Positions 32,514 to 40,431 of a stretch of DNA of 43,687 nucleotides are shown here, piece after piece (positions within the stretch are counted from its first letter, which is position 1; every line of letters begins with the position of its first letter). The stretch comes from an uncultured bacterium (lineage in GTDB: Bacteria > Cyanobacteriota > Vampirovibrionia > Gastranaerophilales > Gastranaerophilaceae): NCBI GenBank assembly GCA_900553895.1, contig USFB01000012.1, positions 1-43,687 of the forward strand. Direction: 5' to 3'. A program made the translations under genes and the position numbers. The notes under the pieces were generated by a model. It was given only the letters and a program-made list of their open reading frames with translations, ran no database searches and had not been told where the DNA came from.

Positions 32514-32543
32514 TTGCAATAATGTTAGTGTAAGAAGTATATA
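32514..32543 (+). promoter_or_regulatory. Candidate promoter for a long flagellin leader
   Basis: TTGCAA (32514-32519), 18 bases, TATATA (32538-32543). If used, the flagellin mRNA leader would be about 560 bases. It may instead drive a separate RNA. Confidence 0.4.
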
Positions 32544-32836
32544 TCACAAATCTAAAGCGTAAATACATGGAATGTATGTTTTGAGTAAGTGGAGCAAGCA
32601 AAGGATGCAGGCAAGCTTATGATAAATATGTGGTAAATCGTTTTATAGGTCAAAGGGTAACGCTTTCTGTTTGAAGGTGTATACAGAAAAGTCAATAAGT
32701 GAATGAGTGAATAGGTTCATTATGGATTTATTCATAAAGACAGTTTCGCTCATTAAACCCGGTTGCGAAAGAAAATTTAATACAAATTTATTCATCTATT
32801 CACTTATCGACTCATTCACTTCAAAGTACATATCAA

Positions 32837-32898
32837 TGGATTGCCACGAGAAGCGTAGCTTCTCTCGCAATGACAAAAACTAGCGACGAAGCAATCCA
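32837..32898. repeat. 62-base palindromic element with TGGATTGC ends
   Basis: TGGATTGC (32837-32844) and GCAATCCA (32891-32898) are perfect inverted ends. Inside are a GAGAAGC-GTA-GCTTCTC hairpin (32848-32864), CGCAATGAC and AGCGACGAA. The ends match the element inside the GT4 gene (18281-18374) and the hairpin at 9771-9795. Confidence 0.75.
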
Positions 32899-32952
32899 GA
32901 AAAAAGAAAGAGAGTATAACCAAAAGCCGTGAGTTTTCACAGGCTTAGTCAG

Positions 32953-33069
32953 GCTGAATTAAATTGTAAATTTATTCAGTCACAGGAGAAACTGTGCTTT
33001 TTTTAGGAGCACAGGGATTAATAAAAATAAAAAACGAGTAACATAGAAGGCTGCGCAAGGATAGCGCAG
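32953..33069 (+). promoter_or_regulatory. Attenuator-like hairpins before flagellin
   Basis: CACAG-GAGAAA-CTGTG (32981-32996) followed by C and seven Ts (32998-33004) looks like a small terminator. The same CTGTG can instead pair in CTGTGCT / AGCACAG (32992-32998 with 33008-33014), which would bury the U-run. A stem CTGAATTAAATT / AATTTATTCAG precedes it, and CTGCGC / GCGCAG (33051-33056, 33064-33069) lies just before the ribosome binding site. The two central folds are mutually exclusive. Confidence 0.4.
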
Positions 33070-33107
33070 TAAAGTACGTATCGAGAGAAGAGAAAGGAGA
33101 TCCAACT

Positions 33108-34163
33108 ATGACACTCACAATCAACACAAACATTTCGTCACTAATCACTCAAAGAAACTTGAACAATGCGACGAACAGCTTGAACAAATCTATAGAACGT
33201 ATGACTACGGGTTATAAGATTAACCAAGCAAAAGACAACGCTGCAGGATATTCAATTTCCAACATGTGGGAAACACAAATTGGAACATTGGATGTAGCTG
33301 CTGACAACGCTGCCACCGGCGCAGACTTATTAACAACTGCAGAACAAAGTTACGGTTTACTTACTGATCACTTACAACGTATCAGAGATTTGACCGAACA
33401 AGCTGCTAACGGCACTTATGGTTCTTCTTCATTGAAGGCAATCCAGTCTGAAGTTTACGCAAGATTACAAGAAATCGACCGTATTGCATCTAACGCTGAA
33501 TTTAACGGCATTAAATTAATGTCATATATTTCAGACGGCAAACCAGCCGGAACCGGTCTTACTAGTAACGGTATTAACCTTCAAGTAGGACTTTACGCAG
33601 ATAGTAACAGTGTAATTAACTTAGATTCTTCATTATTTTCAAGCGCAAAAGTAAGTGGACTGTTTAATGCTAAAATGGCATCAACTACATCATATACACT
33701 TAATGATAAGGGTGACAAAGTTGCTCACACTGTAACATTAGATCAAGCACTTAAAGCTGGTGGAGGTTCTGTTGCGGCACTTAATACTCAGGATGGATTA
33801 AGAGCATTCGCAGCAGTTTGCAGTGGCTTAAAATATGACAGCAAAACAGAAACTTATTCATTATTATCAGATAAGACAAGTGATTTTGGTGCTTCTGTAA
33901 TGTTAGGTTTTATCGACAATGCGATGGATGAAATTTCAAGAAGAACAACTGCAATCGGTGCTGCTCAAAACAGAGTAGAATCAGCAGTTACAGCTATTGA
34001 CGTTCAGTCTCAAAACTTGACATCATCATTATCTACACTTAGAGATACTGATGTTGCGGAGGAATCATCAAGTTATATTCAAGCACAAATCTTGCAACAA
34101 GCATCTGCTACATTATTAGCAACTGCTAACCAAACTCCAAGTATCGCTTTGAACTTAATCTAA
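33108..34163 (+). CDS. Flagellin
   Basis: A 351-residue filament subunit. The N-terminal D0/D1 region has INTNISSLITQRNLNNA, SIERMTTGYKINQAKDNAAG, and LQRIRDLTEQAANGT (89-103), which overlaps the region recognised by TLR5. The C-terminal D1/D0 has GAAQNRVESAVTAIDVQSQN and ends SASATLLATANQTPSIALNL-like. The middle D2/D3 region (about 150-265) is short and variable and contains one Cys. AAAGGAG precedes the ATG. No other flagellar gene is in the window. Confidence 0.93.
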   Translation: MTLTINTNISSLITQRNLNNATNSLNKSIERMTTGYKINQAKDNAAGYSISNMWETQIGTLDVAADNAATGADLLTTAEQSYGLLTDHLQRIRDLTEQAANGTYGSSSLKAIQSEVYARLQEIDRIASNAEFNGIKLMSYISDGKPAGTGLTSNGINLQVGLYADSNSVINLDSSLFSSAKVSGLFNAKMASTTSYTLNDKGDKVAHTVTLDQALKAGGGSVAALNTQDGLRAFAAVCSGLKYDSKTETYSLLSDKTSDFGASVMLGFIDNAMDEISRRTTAIGAAQNRVESAVTAIDVQSQNLTSSLSTLRDTDVAEESSSYIQAQILQQASATLLATANQTPSIALNLI

Positions 34164-34223
34164 GGGCAGGTGAAATATGGATAAAACTTATTATTCTTGC
34201 TAGTTCGTTGATTAGGGTATATT

Positions 34224-34262
34224 ATGGAGCAGACTATTTAAAAAGTCTGCTCCATTTTTTAT
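34224..34262 (+). terminator. Terminator after flagellin
   Basis: ATGGAGCAGACT (34224-34235) pairs perfectly with AGTCTGCTCCAT (34244-34255), followed by seven Ts. Confidence 0.9.
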
Positions 34263-34292
34263 TTTTCACCCTACATAAATCAAAACAACACA

Positions 34293-34311
34293 AATACAAT
34301 AAAATTGTATT
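34293..34311 (-). terminator. Weak AT-rich hairpin after the aldolase gene
   Basis: AATACAAT / ATTGTATT with an AAA loop, followed on the minus strand by a loose U-rich stretch. The nearby flagellin terminator could also serve this strand. Confidence 0.3.
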
Positions 34312-34351
34312 GTATTCTAACATTCAAAACCGCCAATATAAATAGCAAAGA

Positions 34352-34969
34352 CTATCTCAAAGCCAAAATTTCTTCTGCTTGATTTTGTGTTAAATATTTA
34401 GCTCCACCCAAAAGATATGTATTCAAAACAACCTGAGCGTATGATTCTGCAAGTTCAAGTTTCATATAAGCGTCTTCTATTGTTTTAGAGGCTACTACAA
34501 AACCATGATTTGCCATCAAAACCGCGTCAAACTTGTCAAAATATTTAACTGTATTTACAACCAATTCCATTGTTGATGGCAGTGCATAATCAGCCAACGG
34601 AATTCCACCGAAATAAAACACATTTTCAGCCATAATCGGTGCCATTAAATCCTTACCTGCTGACGCGAAACTACTCAAATATGGCGCGTGTACGTGGATA
34701 ATATAATTTATTTCAGGTCTTTTTTTGTAAATCTCAATATGTAAAAACTTTTCGCTTGAAGGCTTCTTACCATCTTCTAAAGACTTACCTTCAAAATTTG
34801 TATAAACAATATCGTTTTCGGACAAATATCCGTTAGAAGAGCCGGAAGTTGTTATTAACATTCCATCCTTATAGCGTGCAGAAATATTCCCTGAATAGCC
34901 TGGAGTGTAATTTTTTTCTCCGCACAATTTTCCGTATTCAATAATTTTTTTAACTTCTTTAGATAACAT
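34352..34969 (-). CDS. Class II aldolase (FucA/AraD family)
   Basis: A 205-residue zinc enzyme of the L-fuculose-phosphate aldolase/ribulose-phosphate epimerase family. GYSGNISAR (24-32), TTSGSSNGYL (40-49), PSSEKFLHIEIY (70-81) with Glu73, HVHAPY with His92 and His94, and MANHGFVV with His155 are all present; the numbering of these residues coincides with E. coli FucA. The exact substrate cannot be told; methylthioribulose-phosphate dehydratase is a related alternative. It overlaps the upstream gene's end by 11 bases, so it is last in the envelope transcript, without an obvious link of function. Confidence 0.85.
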   Translation of the reverse strand: MLSKEVKKIIEYGKLCGEKNYTPGYSGNISARYKDGMLITTSGSSNGYLSENDIVYTNFEGKSLEDGKKPSSEKFLHIEIYKKRPEINYIIHVHAPYLSSFASAGKDLMAPIMAENVFYFGGIPLADYALPSTMELVVNTVKYFDKFDAVLMANHGFVVASKTIEDAYMKLELAESYAQVVLNTYLLGGAKYLTQNQAEEILALR

Positions 34970-37121
34970 CTTCCACCGTTTTTACATCTTCTACTACTGC
35001 ATGGTCAAGCACAGGTGCTTTTTCTGTATTCTTAAATGAATTTTCATCCTCGTCTTCTAAATCCATTTCTTTTTTAGCTTTCTTTCCTTGTTTAATTTCT
35101 AACTTTTCGTAATCAATCTTAGTGCCTTTAGCATCCATCATCACAGCAACTGTAAAGAAGGTATTTTCTCTGATAAAGTCATATCCGAGGTTAAATTTAA
35201 AGTCCTCAGGACCGAATGATATGTAGAAAGAGTTTTCTTGGAAAGGTTTACCATTAGGAGAGTCACCTGACAAGTTAATTGAACCAAACCATGAAACTGT
35301 TATATAACGATTTAATCTTAAGTATTCTCTTAAATAAACATTTGATTTACCGTATCTGTAAGCATCGAATACCGGCAATGGTGAATTGTCATCATAAACT
35401 GATTGATAGTAGCCGATATCCTGCATCCAACGTTTATATTGAGTATGTAACCTAGGACCGATTCTACCGATTACCTGAGTATCACCAGTACCATACAAAG
35501 TTGCTGCTAATTGAGAAGATATATCAAATTGAACAGATTTTTGTTGTTCTTCATTTATATAATTAAAAATATTTTGATCCGCCTGTGCCATATATCTTAG
35601 ACGCAATGTACCAATTTGCGCACCATGTAATCTGTCAAAGTTTTTATCTTCATCGATATCATGATAATAACCGAAGTCCAACCTATGGGCGAATTGTGAA
35701 TTATGACCCTTTATCAAAAAATCTTTGCTTCCGTAAGCTCTTTCATAAACTAAATCCAAACCGTATTTAGGACGTCTTCTACCTAAAAACCATTCGTTCA
35801 TATAATCATTCATACCATATTGAATAAACAAATGATCATCAAGTTTTTGTTTACCTCTGATTAAAAACTTACTTTTCGCGGTACCATAAGCGATTTGGGT
35901 TCTGTTAGTTGCACTTTGATAACGACCGATACCACCAACACCGATACCGTGGTTATAATTCAAAATCGGTATAGCTTTTAACACTGCACCATGAGGTGAC
36001 GAGAATACAAAACCAGGACCAATATACATACCCAAGCCTCTAAGAGAACCTAATTCCCAAGAGTTTGATTCTGCAAAATCATTGTTTTTATTTGTATAAA
36101 CTTTTATTGCCGGAACTTTAAAAATTTTTCTTTTGCCTTTAAACAAATCTCCATGACGTAACTCAATAGTTTCCAAGTTGCCGTTCTGAGTAATTTTTAA
36201 TTCTTTAGCCTGTAACCTGATAATTCCTTTTTCCATATCTGCAGACATTGTTTGGTCTTTTGGAACTATCATACTTGAGATATCAGGACCTGCCATACTT
36301 GAGCGAAAATTAATAGGGAAAGATTCATCTACCGTGATTGAACCGTGTTCTTGAACTATTTTATCACCGTAAACATAACCTTTTTTTGCTTTGATTTCAA
36401 TATTTGCAGTTTGAGTTACAGGATTTTCAATCAAGGCATTTTCTTCATTCATATCAACGAAAATATAATCACCGTTTATTGTTTGTCCGTTCTTTAAGAT
36501 ACGAACATTTCCTTCTGCCTTAATCGTATTATTCATTCTGTCATAAGTAATTTTATCCGCCTTAATAACAGTTTCTTGTTTCACAAATTCGACATTAACA
36601 TTACCTGTTGCAACCATGCAATAAGTTTCTGTGTCATAATCCATGTTGTCACAGTCTAAGATAATATTTTCGGTATCTTCTTGTTCTGCAACCTTTTCTG
36701 CTTTTTTCTTTTTATGCCAAAAATGACTTTTTTGCTCATCTACTGATTGTTCATCAGCTTCAAATCCATCCGGCATCATATCTTCATCAAAATTTTCTTT
36801 CAAATCTTTAATTGCATAATCTGAAGTTGAAGCTTCTGCAGAAAAAATATCATCAGTAGGAGCGGTTGGTGCTTGTTCATATTTTTTCGCATCACGTTCT
36901 TTTAATTTCTTTTTTACAATCAAACGTGCTTTTTTTAGTGGTGGCAAAGTTGCTTTTCTTTTTGGTCCTTGTGAAGCTTCTTCCTGTTGTTCTTTCACTG
37001 CAGGCGGGATAAAGAATGCATCACCCGTAAAATCAGCAGGATCAACAAACGAATAATCAGCAAACGCGGTGTTTGCCGTTATAAGAGATGATATTAATAT
37101 TGCAACTAACTTTTTATTCAA
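34959..37121 (-). CDS. LptD/OstA-like outer-membrane protein
   Basis: A 720-residue protein with a signal peptide (about 1-21, ending TAFA), a Lys/Pro-rich charged stretch to about 145, an OstA/LptA-type domain at about 150-235 (MVATGNVNVEFVKQETVIKA, KITYDRMNNTIKAEGNVRIL) and a beta-barrel-like C-terminal half rich in alternating aromatic residues. LptD inserts lipopolysaccharide into the outer leaflet. The charged linker and the acidic C-terminal tail after the barrel are unusual. TTG at 37121 follows AGGA at ten bases. It follows an M23 peptidase gene by 11 bases. Confidence 0.8.
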   Translation of the reverse strand: MNKKLVAILISSLITANTAFADYSFVDPADFTGDAFFIPPAVKEQQEEASQGPKRKATLPPLKKARLIVKKKLKERDAKKYEQAPTAPTDDIFSAEASTSDYAIKDLKENFDEDMMPDGFEADEQSVDEQKSHFWHKKKKAEKVAEQEDTENIILDCDNMDYDTETYCMVATGNVNVEFVKQETVIKADKITYDRMNNTIKAEGNVRILKNGQTINGDYIFVDMNEENALIENPVTQTANIEIKAKKGYVYGDKIVQEHGSITVDESFPINFRSSMAGPDISSMIVPKDQTMSADMEKGIIRLQAKELKITQNGNLETIELRHGDLFKGKRKIFKVPAIKVYTNKNNDFAESNSWELGSLRGLGMYIGPGFVFSSPHGAVLKAIPILNYNHGIGVGGIGRYQSATNRTQIAYGTAKSKFLIRGKQKLDDHLFIQYGMNDYMNEWFLGRRRPKYGLDLVYERAYGSKDFLIKGHNSQFAHRLDFGYYHDIDEDKNFDRLHGAQIGTLRLRYMAQADQNIFNYINEEQQKSVQFDISSQLAATLYGTGDTQVIGRIGPRLHTQYKRWMQDIGYYQSVYDDNSPLPVFDAYRYGKSNVYLREYLRLNRYITVSWFGSINLSGDSPNGKPFQENSFYISFGPEDFKFNLGYDFIRENTFFTVAVMMDAKGTKIDYEKLEIKQGKKAKKEMDLEDEDENSFKNTEKAPVLDHAVVEDVKTVEDVI

Positions 37122-37132
37122 AATTCAAATTC

Positions 37133-38239
37133 CTATATATAATTTAACGGATTATTAGGTTGCCCGTTTACCCTGACTTCAAAGTGACAATGAGGTCCTG
37201 TGCTATAACCTGTTGTACCTTCATATCCAACAACTTGACCTTTAGAAACCCTTTGACCATTGCCTACGGCAATCGAGTTCATGTGCGCATAAAGAGTTGT
37301 TATTGGTTTACCATTTACAATGCCGTGTTCAATAATAACGACTTTTCCATAACCGCCATACCAACCTGAATAAATAACTTTACCAGAGTTTGAAGCCCTG
37401 ATTGCACCCAAGTTTGGTCCGCCGATATCAACTCCTGAGTGGAAAGATTTACTGTTAAATATCGGGTGAGTTCTCCAACCGAACGGAGATGTAATTCTGC
37501 CTTGAATAGGCTTGATAAAGCCTGACGCTACGTGAACATCAGATGCTTTTGCAGTTTTATTAATGTATGAACCGATACTTGCAGATTGCTTGGCCAGTTC
37601 TCTTTCAGCCTTTTGGTATGCAACTCTGTCTGTTCTAAGCTTATTAATCATGCTTTCGTTTTTTGCGATGGCACGGTCAATATAAGCTTTTTCGCTGTTA
37701 ATATTCGCTACAGAACGTTCTAAGTTGCGTTTTTTAGCTTCAATATTATATTTCAGAAGAGCAATTTCTTGTGCTTTCTTCTTTGCAACAGCCATTCTTC
37801 TATAATCATCTTTCAAAAGAATTTTTTGGAAATATACTCTATCAACAAGCATATTAATATCTTCCGATGAAATTAATAATTCAAAGAAGGCTTTCCTTTG
37901 TGATTTAAAAACTTTTCTAATGTGCCCTGCTAATACATAGTTTAAACTATTATATTCACCAGATGCTCTATCTAATTGTGCTTGCATTCCGCTTAATTCT
38001 CTTTGAGCACTGATAATTTGCGTCTTAGATTGTTTTAAGTTGTTATTAGCATTTTCCAGTTTCTGTTGGTTTTTATAAAGCTTGTTTGTTTCAACATTTT
38101 CCAGCCATTTGAGATGATTAATTTTAGCTCTTGTTTGTTTTTTCTTCGTTTCTAAATCCTGCGCAGCATAAGAAGTGCAACACGCAAGTGTGTTGAACGC
38201 AAATGAAAATAAAACAAATAGACTTAATAGTTTTTTCAA
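37133..38239 (-). CDS. Secreted M23 peptidase with coiled coil (EnvC/NlpD-like)
   Basis: The 368-residue protein has a signal peptide (about 1-25), coiled coil at about 30-235 and a LytM domain: SPFGWRTHPIF, HSGVDIGG (zinc ligands His267 and Asp271), LYAHMNSIAVG (His319) and GPHCHFEVRVNG (His350, His352). All catalytic residues are present, so it may cut peptidoglycan cross-bridges itself, unlike activator-only EnvC. TTG at 38239 lies eight bases after GGAGG and starts exactly at the signal peptide (MKKLLSLFVLFSF). The frame also extends upstream to 38311, but that part overlaps a separate small gene. Confidence 0.85.
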   Translation of the reverse strand: MKKLLSLFVLFSFAFNTLACCTSYAAQDLETKKKQTRAKINHLKWLENVETNKLYKNQQKLENANNNLKQSKTQIISAQRELSGMQAQLDRASGEYNSLNYVLAGHIRKVFKSQRKAFFELLISSEDINMLVDRVYFQKILLKDDYRRMAVAKKKAQEIALLKYNIEAKKRNLERSVANINSEKAYIDRAIAKNESMINKLRTDRVAYQKAERELAKQSASIGSYINKTAKASDVHVASGFIKPIQGRITSPFGWRTHPIFNSKSFHSGVDIGGPNLGAIRASNSGKVIYSGWYGGYGKVVIIEHGIVNGKPITTLYAHMNSIAVGNGQRVSKGQVVGYEGTTGYSTGPHCHFEVRVNGQPNNPLNYI

Positions 38240-38259
38240 ACAGCTATCCTCCAGAGAAT

Positions 38260-38373
38260 CTACTTGCTGAATACCGGAAGTAGCATCAACAAGCCCATAC
38301 CTGCTGTCCACAGAACAAACGATACTGTTATAAGTCCTACTATTAATTTTTTATGATTTCTAAAAAAATCCAT
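38260..38373 (-). CDS. 37-residue single-helix membrane protein
   Basis: A short frame starting MDFFRNHKKLIVGLITVSFV and ending LLPVFSK. It has a basic N-terminus, one hydrophobic helix (about 10-34) and a short end. GAGAGGTG lies just before the ATG and a consensus-like promoter upstream, so it is the first gene of the M23-LptD transcript. No family recognised. It resembles small inner-membrane anchors seen ahead of envelope proteins, but no role can be assigned. Confidence 0.65.
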   Translation of the reverse strand: MDFFRNHKKLIVGLITVSFVLWTAGMGLLMLLPVFSK

Positions 38374-38390
38374 CTTCACCTCTCAACAAT

Positions 38391-38419
38391 ATTTTAATAC
38401 AAAAAAGTACCCTTGGCAA
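38391..38419 (-). promoter_or_regulatory. Promoter of the envelope transcript
   Basis: On the minus strand TTGCCA (38414-38419), 17 bases, TAAAAT (38391-38396). It starts only 14 bases after the exporter stop codon, with no terminator between. Confidence 0.65.
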
Positions 38420-38432
38420 TTTTGTTAAGTCA

Positions 38433-40256
38433 TTAAGCATTGCTTTCTTGTTTTTTGAATTGCATTTCGTAAAGAGCTTTATATTGACCGTTTTCAATAT
38501 TCATAAGTTCATCATGATTACCAAGTTCTACAAGTTCACCTTCATTGATAACTGCAATTCTGTCTGCATTTTTAATTGTAGATAATCTGTGAGCAATTAC
38601 AAATACAGTTTTATTTTTAATCAAATTATCTAAAGCTTTTTGAACAATTGCTTCTGATTTATTATCAAGAGCAGAAGTTGCTTCATCCAAAATAACAATC
38701 GGAGTATTTTTTATCATAGCTCTTGCGATTGCAACTCTTTGTCTTTGACCTCCTGAAAGTGTCATACCTCTTTCACCCAATAAAGTATCCAAACCGTCAG
38801 GTAAATCGGCAATCATTTCTTGCAAGTGAGCTGATTCAATAGCTTCATCCAACTCTTCTTGAGTTGCGTCAGGATTTCCCATAAGAATATTTTCTCTGAT
38901 TGTACCTGAGAATAAGAAGTTATCTTGGAAAACCATTGCAATATTATGTCTTAAAGAATTGATACTCAAATCTCTAATATCAACTCCGTCAAATTTAATT
39001 GAACCTGATTTAATATCATAAAATCTTGGCAAAAGATTTACTAATGTTGATTTTCCGCCGCCTGAATTACCGACAACAGCAACTGTTTCATTTTTATTCA
39101 CAGTTAAACTTAAATTCTTTAATACAGGTTGATTTGGAACGTATTCAAACCAAACATTTTGAATTTCGATTTTGTCGTTTAAACCTTTTAATTCGATAGC
39201 GTTTTCTTTATTTTGGATTTCAGGTTTTAAATCAAACAATTCAAAAACCCTACCCATTGCAACGAAGATGTTCTGAATATTAGTAAGAGTACCACCCAAA
39301 GTTTTAACAGGTTTGTATAACAACAATAAAGAAGTTACGAATGACGCAAAACTACCTGCTGTCATTTGACCTGACGTAATTAAGTGTGTACCGTAAGCCA
39401 AAACCAAAGCAATACCACAAGATGCAATTGTGTACATCAAAGGTGACATCCAAGCTGCACGCTTTGTTAAAGACATATTAACATTAAAAGAATCCCAAAC
39501 TTGTTTACGGAAATATTCTTCTTGTCTTTCTTGAAGCTCATAAGCAGCCATAACCTTGTTGCCGCTGTATGTTTCGTTAATGTTTGTTGTTATATTACCA
39601 CCAATAACCATGTTTTTATTAGATGCAGACTTAATTCTTTTTCTAATCAAAGCTACAGGAATAAATGCGATACATAAAACCAATACACCTATAAAAGCAA
39701 GCTTCCAAGAGCTGTATAACATTACGGCAATTAAACCTAATGCCCCGAAAAGACTCGTTGTAATAGTTTTTATTTGATCAACAATCCCTGATGAAGCGGT
39801 TTGCGGATCGCTCATGTATCTTGTAATAATTATCCCTGATGGATTTTCATCATAAAATTGAGGATCCATATAGATTAATCTGTGGAATAAATCAATTTTC
39901 ACATCGTTTGTAATTCTTTGTGAAGTCCAAGCTGAGATATAATCATTAAGATATCTCAAAATACCTTGAAACGCAGCAAATGCAACTACACCAAACGGAA
40001 TTATTAACGCAAAAACTTGCCATGTAAGAGTAAATTCGTGACCAAAAATATGGAATATCCAATCTTGCTTTCCGACAACATAATCCATAAAGGGTTTAAG
40101 TGCAAAAGCAGTTACACCATCCAATAAACCTAGCGGAATTGCAACCAAAAAGCCACAAATAATTCTAAACATGTAAGGTTTTATATACGGGAAAATTCTC
40201 TTTAATAACCAACCATATTTAAACGAGTTTTTCGCCGTTGTCATATCAAGTTTCAT
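38433..40256 (-). CDS. MsbA-type ABC exporter
   Basis: A 607-residue half-transporter: six membrane helices within about 25-330, then the ATPase. Walker A GNSGGGKS (396-403), Q-loop VFQDN, signature LSGGQ (500-504), Walker B VILDEATSALD (521-531) and HRLSTIK switch are intact. The family flips lipid A core or lipid-linked glycans or exports peptides; the neighbouring LptD-like gene favours a lipid role, by inference. The ATG has AGGA nine bases upstream. About 175 bases separate it from the upstream usher-like gene, with that gene's terminator between. Confidence 0.88.
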   Translation of the reverse strand: MKLDMTTAKNSFKYGWLLKRIFPYIKPYMFRIICGFLVAIPLGLLDGVTAFALKPFMDYVVGKQDWIFHIFGHEFTLTWQVFALIIPFGVVAFAAFQGILRYLNDYISAWTSQRITNDVKIDLFHRLIYMDPQFYDENPSGIIITRYMSDPQTASSGIVDQIKTITTSLFGALGLIAVMLYSSWKLAFIGVLVLCIAFIPVALIRKRIKSASNKNMVIGGNITTNINETYSGNKVMAAYELQERQEEYFRKQVWDSFNVNMSLTKRAAWMSPLMYTIASCGIALVLAYGTHLITSGQMTAGSFASFVTSLLLLYKPVKTLGGTLTNIQNIFVAMGRVFELFDLKPEIQNKENAIELKGLNDKIEIQNVWFEYVPNQPVLKNLSLTVNKNETVAVVGNSGGGKSTLVNLLPRFYDIKSGSIKFDGVDIRDLSINSLRHNIAMVFQDNFLFSGTIRENILMGNPDATQEELDEAIESAHLQEMIADLPDGLDTLLGERGMTLSGGQRQRVAIARAMIKNTPIVILDEATSALDNKSEAIVQKALDNLIKNKTVFVIAHRLSTIKNADRIAVINEGELVELGNHDELMNIENGQYKALYEMQFKKQESNA

Positions 40257-40352
40257 ATTCTCATATCCTATTTAAACTACTCCCTTATTTTATTTAAACA
40301 CAAAGTTAGCAGATTTGAAAGTTTTGAATTTAAGAGAGCATTTAATCTGCAC

Positions 40353-40379
40353 AAAAAAAAGCCACTATTCTTAGTGGCT
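40353..40379 (-). terminator. Terminator after the usher-like gene
   Basis: AGCCACTA (40360-40367) pairs perfectly with TAGTGGCT (40372-40379); the minus strand ends in eight Ts. Confidence 0.9.
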
Positions 40380-40431
40380 AGTGATTTTTCATGTTAAATA
40401 GAATTTTGTTAAATGGCGAATTGCCATCATC

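Larger units (their letters stand above)
32334..33107 (+). other. Long gene-free region and flagellin leader
   Basis: 774 bases without a credible gene. It holds the M16 promoter, a candidate plus-strand promoter (32514-32543), a CTTTCTGT / ACAGAAAAG hairpin near 32663-32692, related tracts AAGTGAATGAGTGAATAG (32697-32714) and their inverse near 32797-32821, the palindromic element 32837-32898, and several hairpins just before the flagellin gene. No sigma-28 promoter or known riboswitch was recognised. A 54-codon open frame from 32722 has no ribosome binding site and runs through the repeat. Confidence 0.6.

Noticed and set aside
32570..32700. Possible cyclic-di-GMP riboswitch upstream of flagellin
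   Set aside because: GCAAAGG-like pieces are present, but the conserved GEMM core and paired stems could not be found.
34176..34202. Eight-codon frame MDKTYYSC after flagellin with AGGTG upstream
   Set aside because: Too short to distinguish from chance, despite the spacing; it lies between the flagellin stop and terminator.
38240..38311. N-terminal extension of the M23 peptidase to 38311
   Set aside because: It overlaps the 37-residue gene in another frame and puts 24 polar residues before the signal peptide; TTG at 38239 has a strong GGAGG site.
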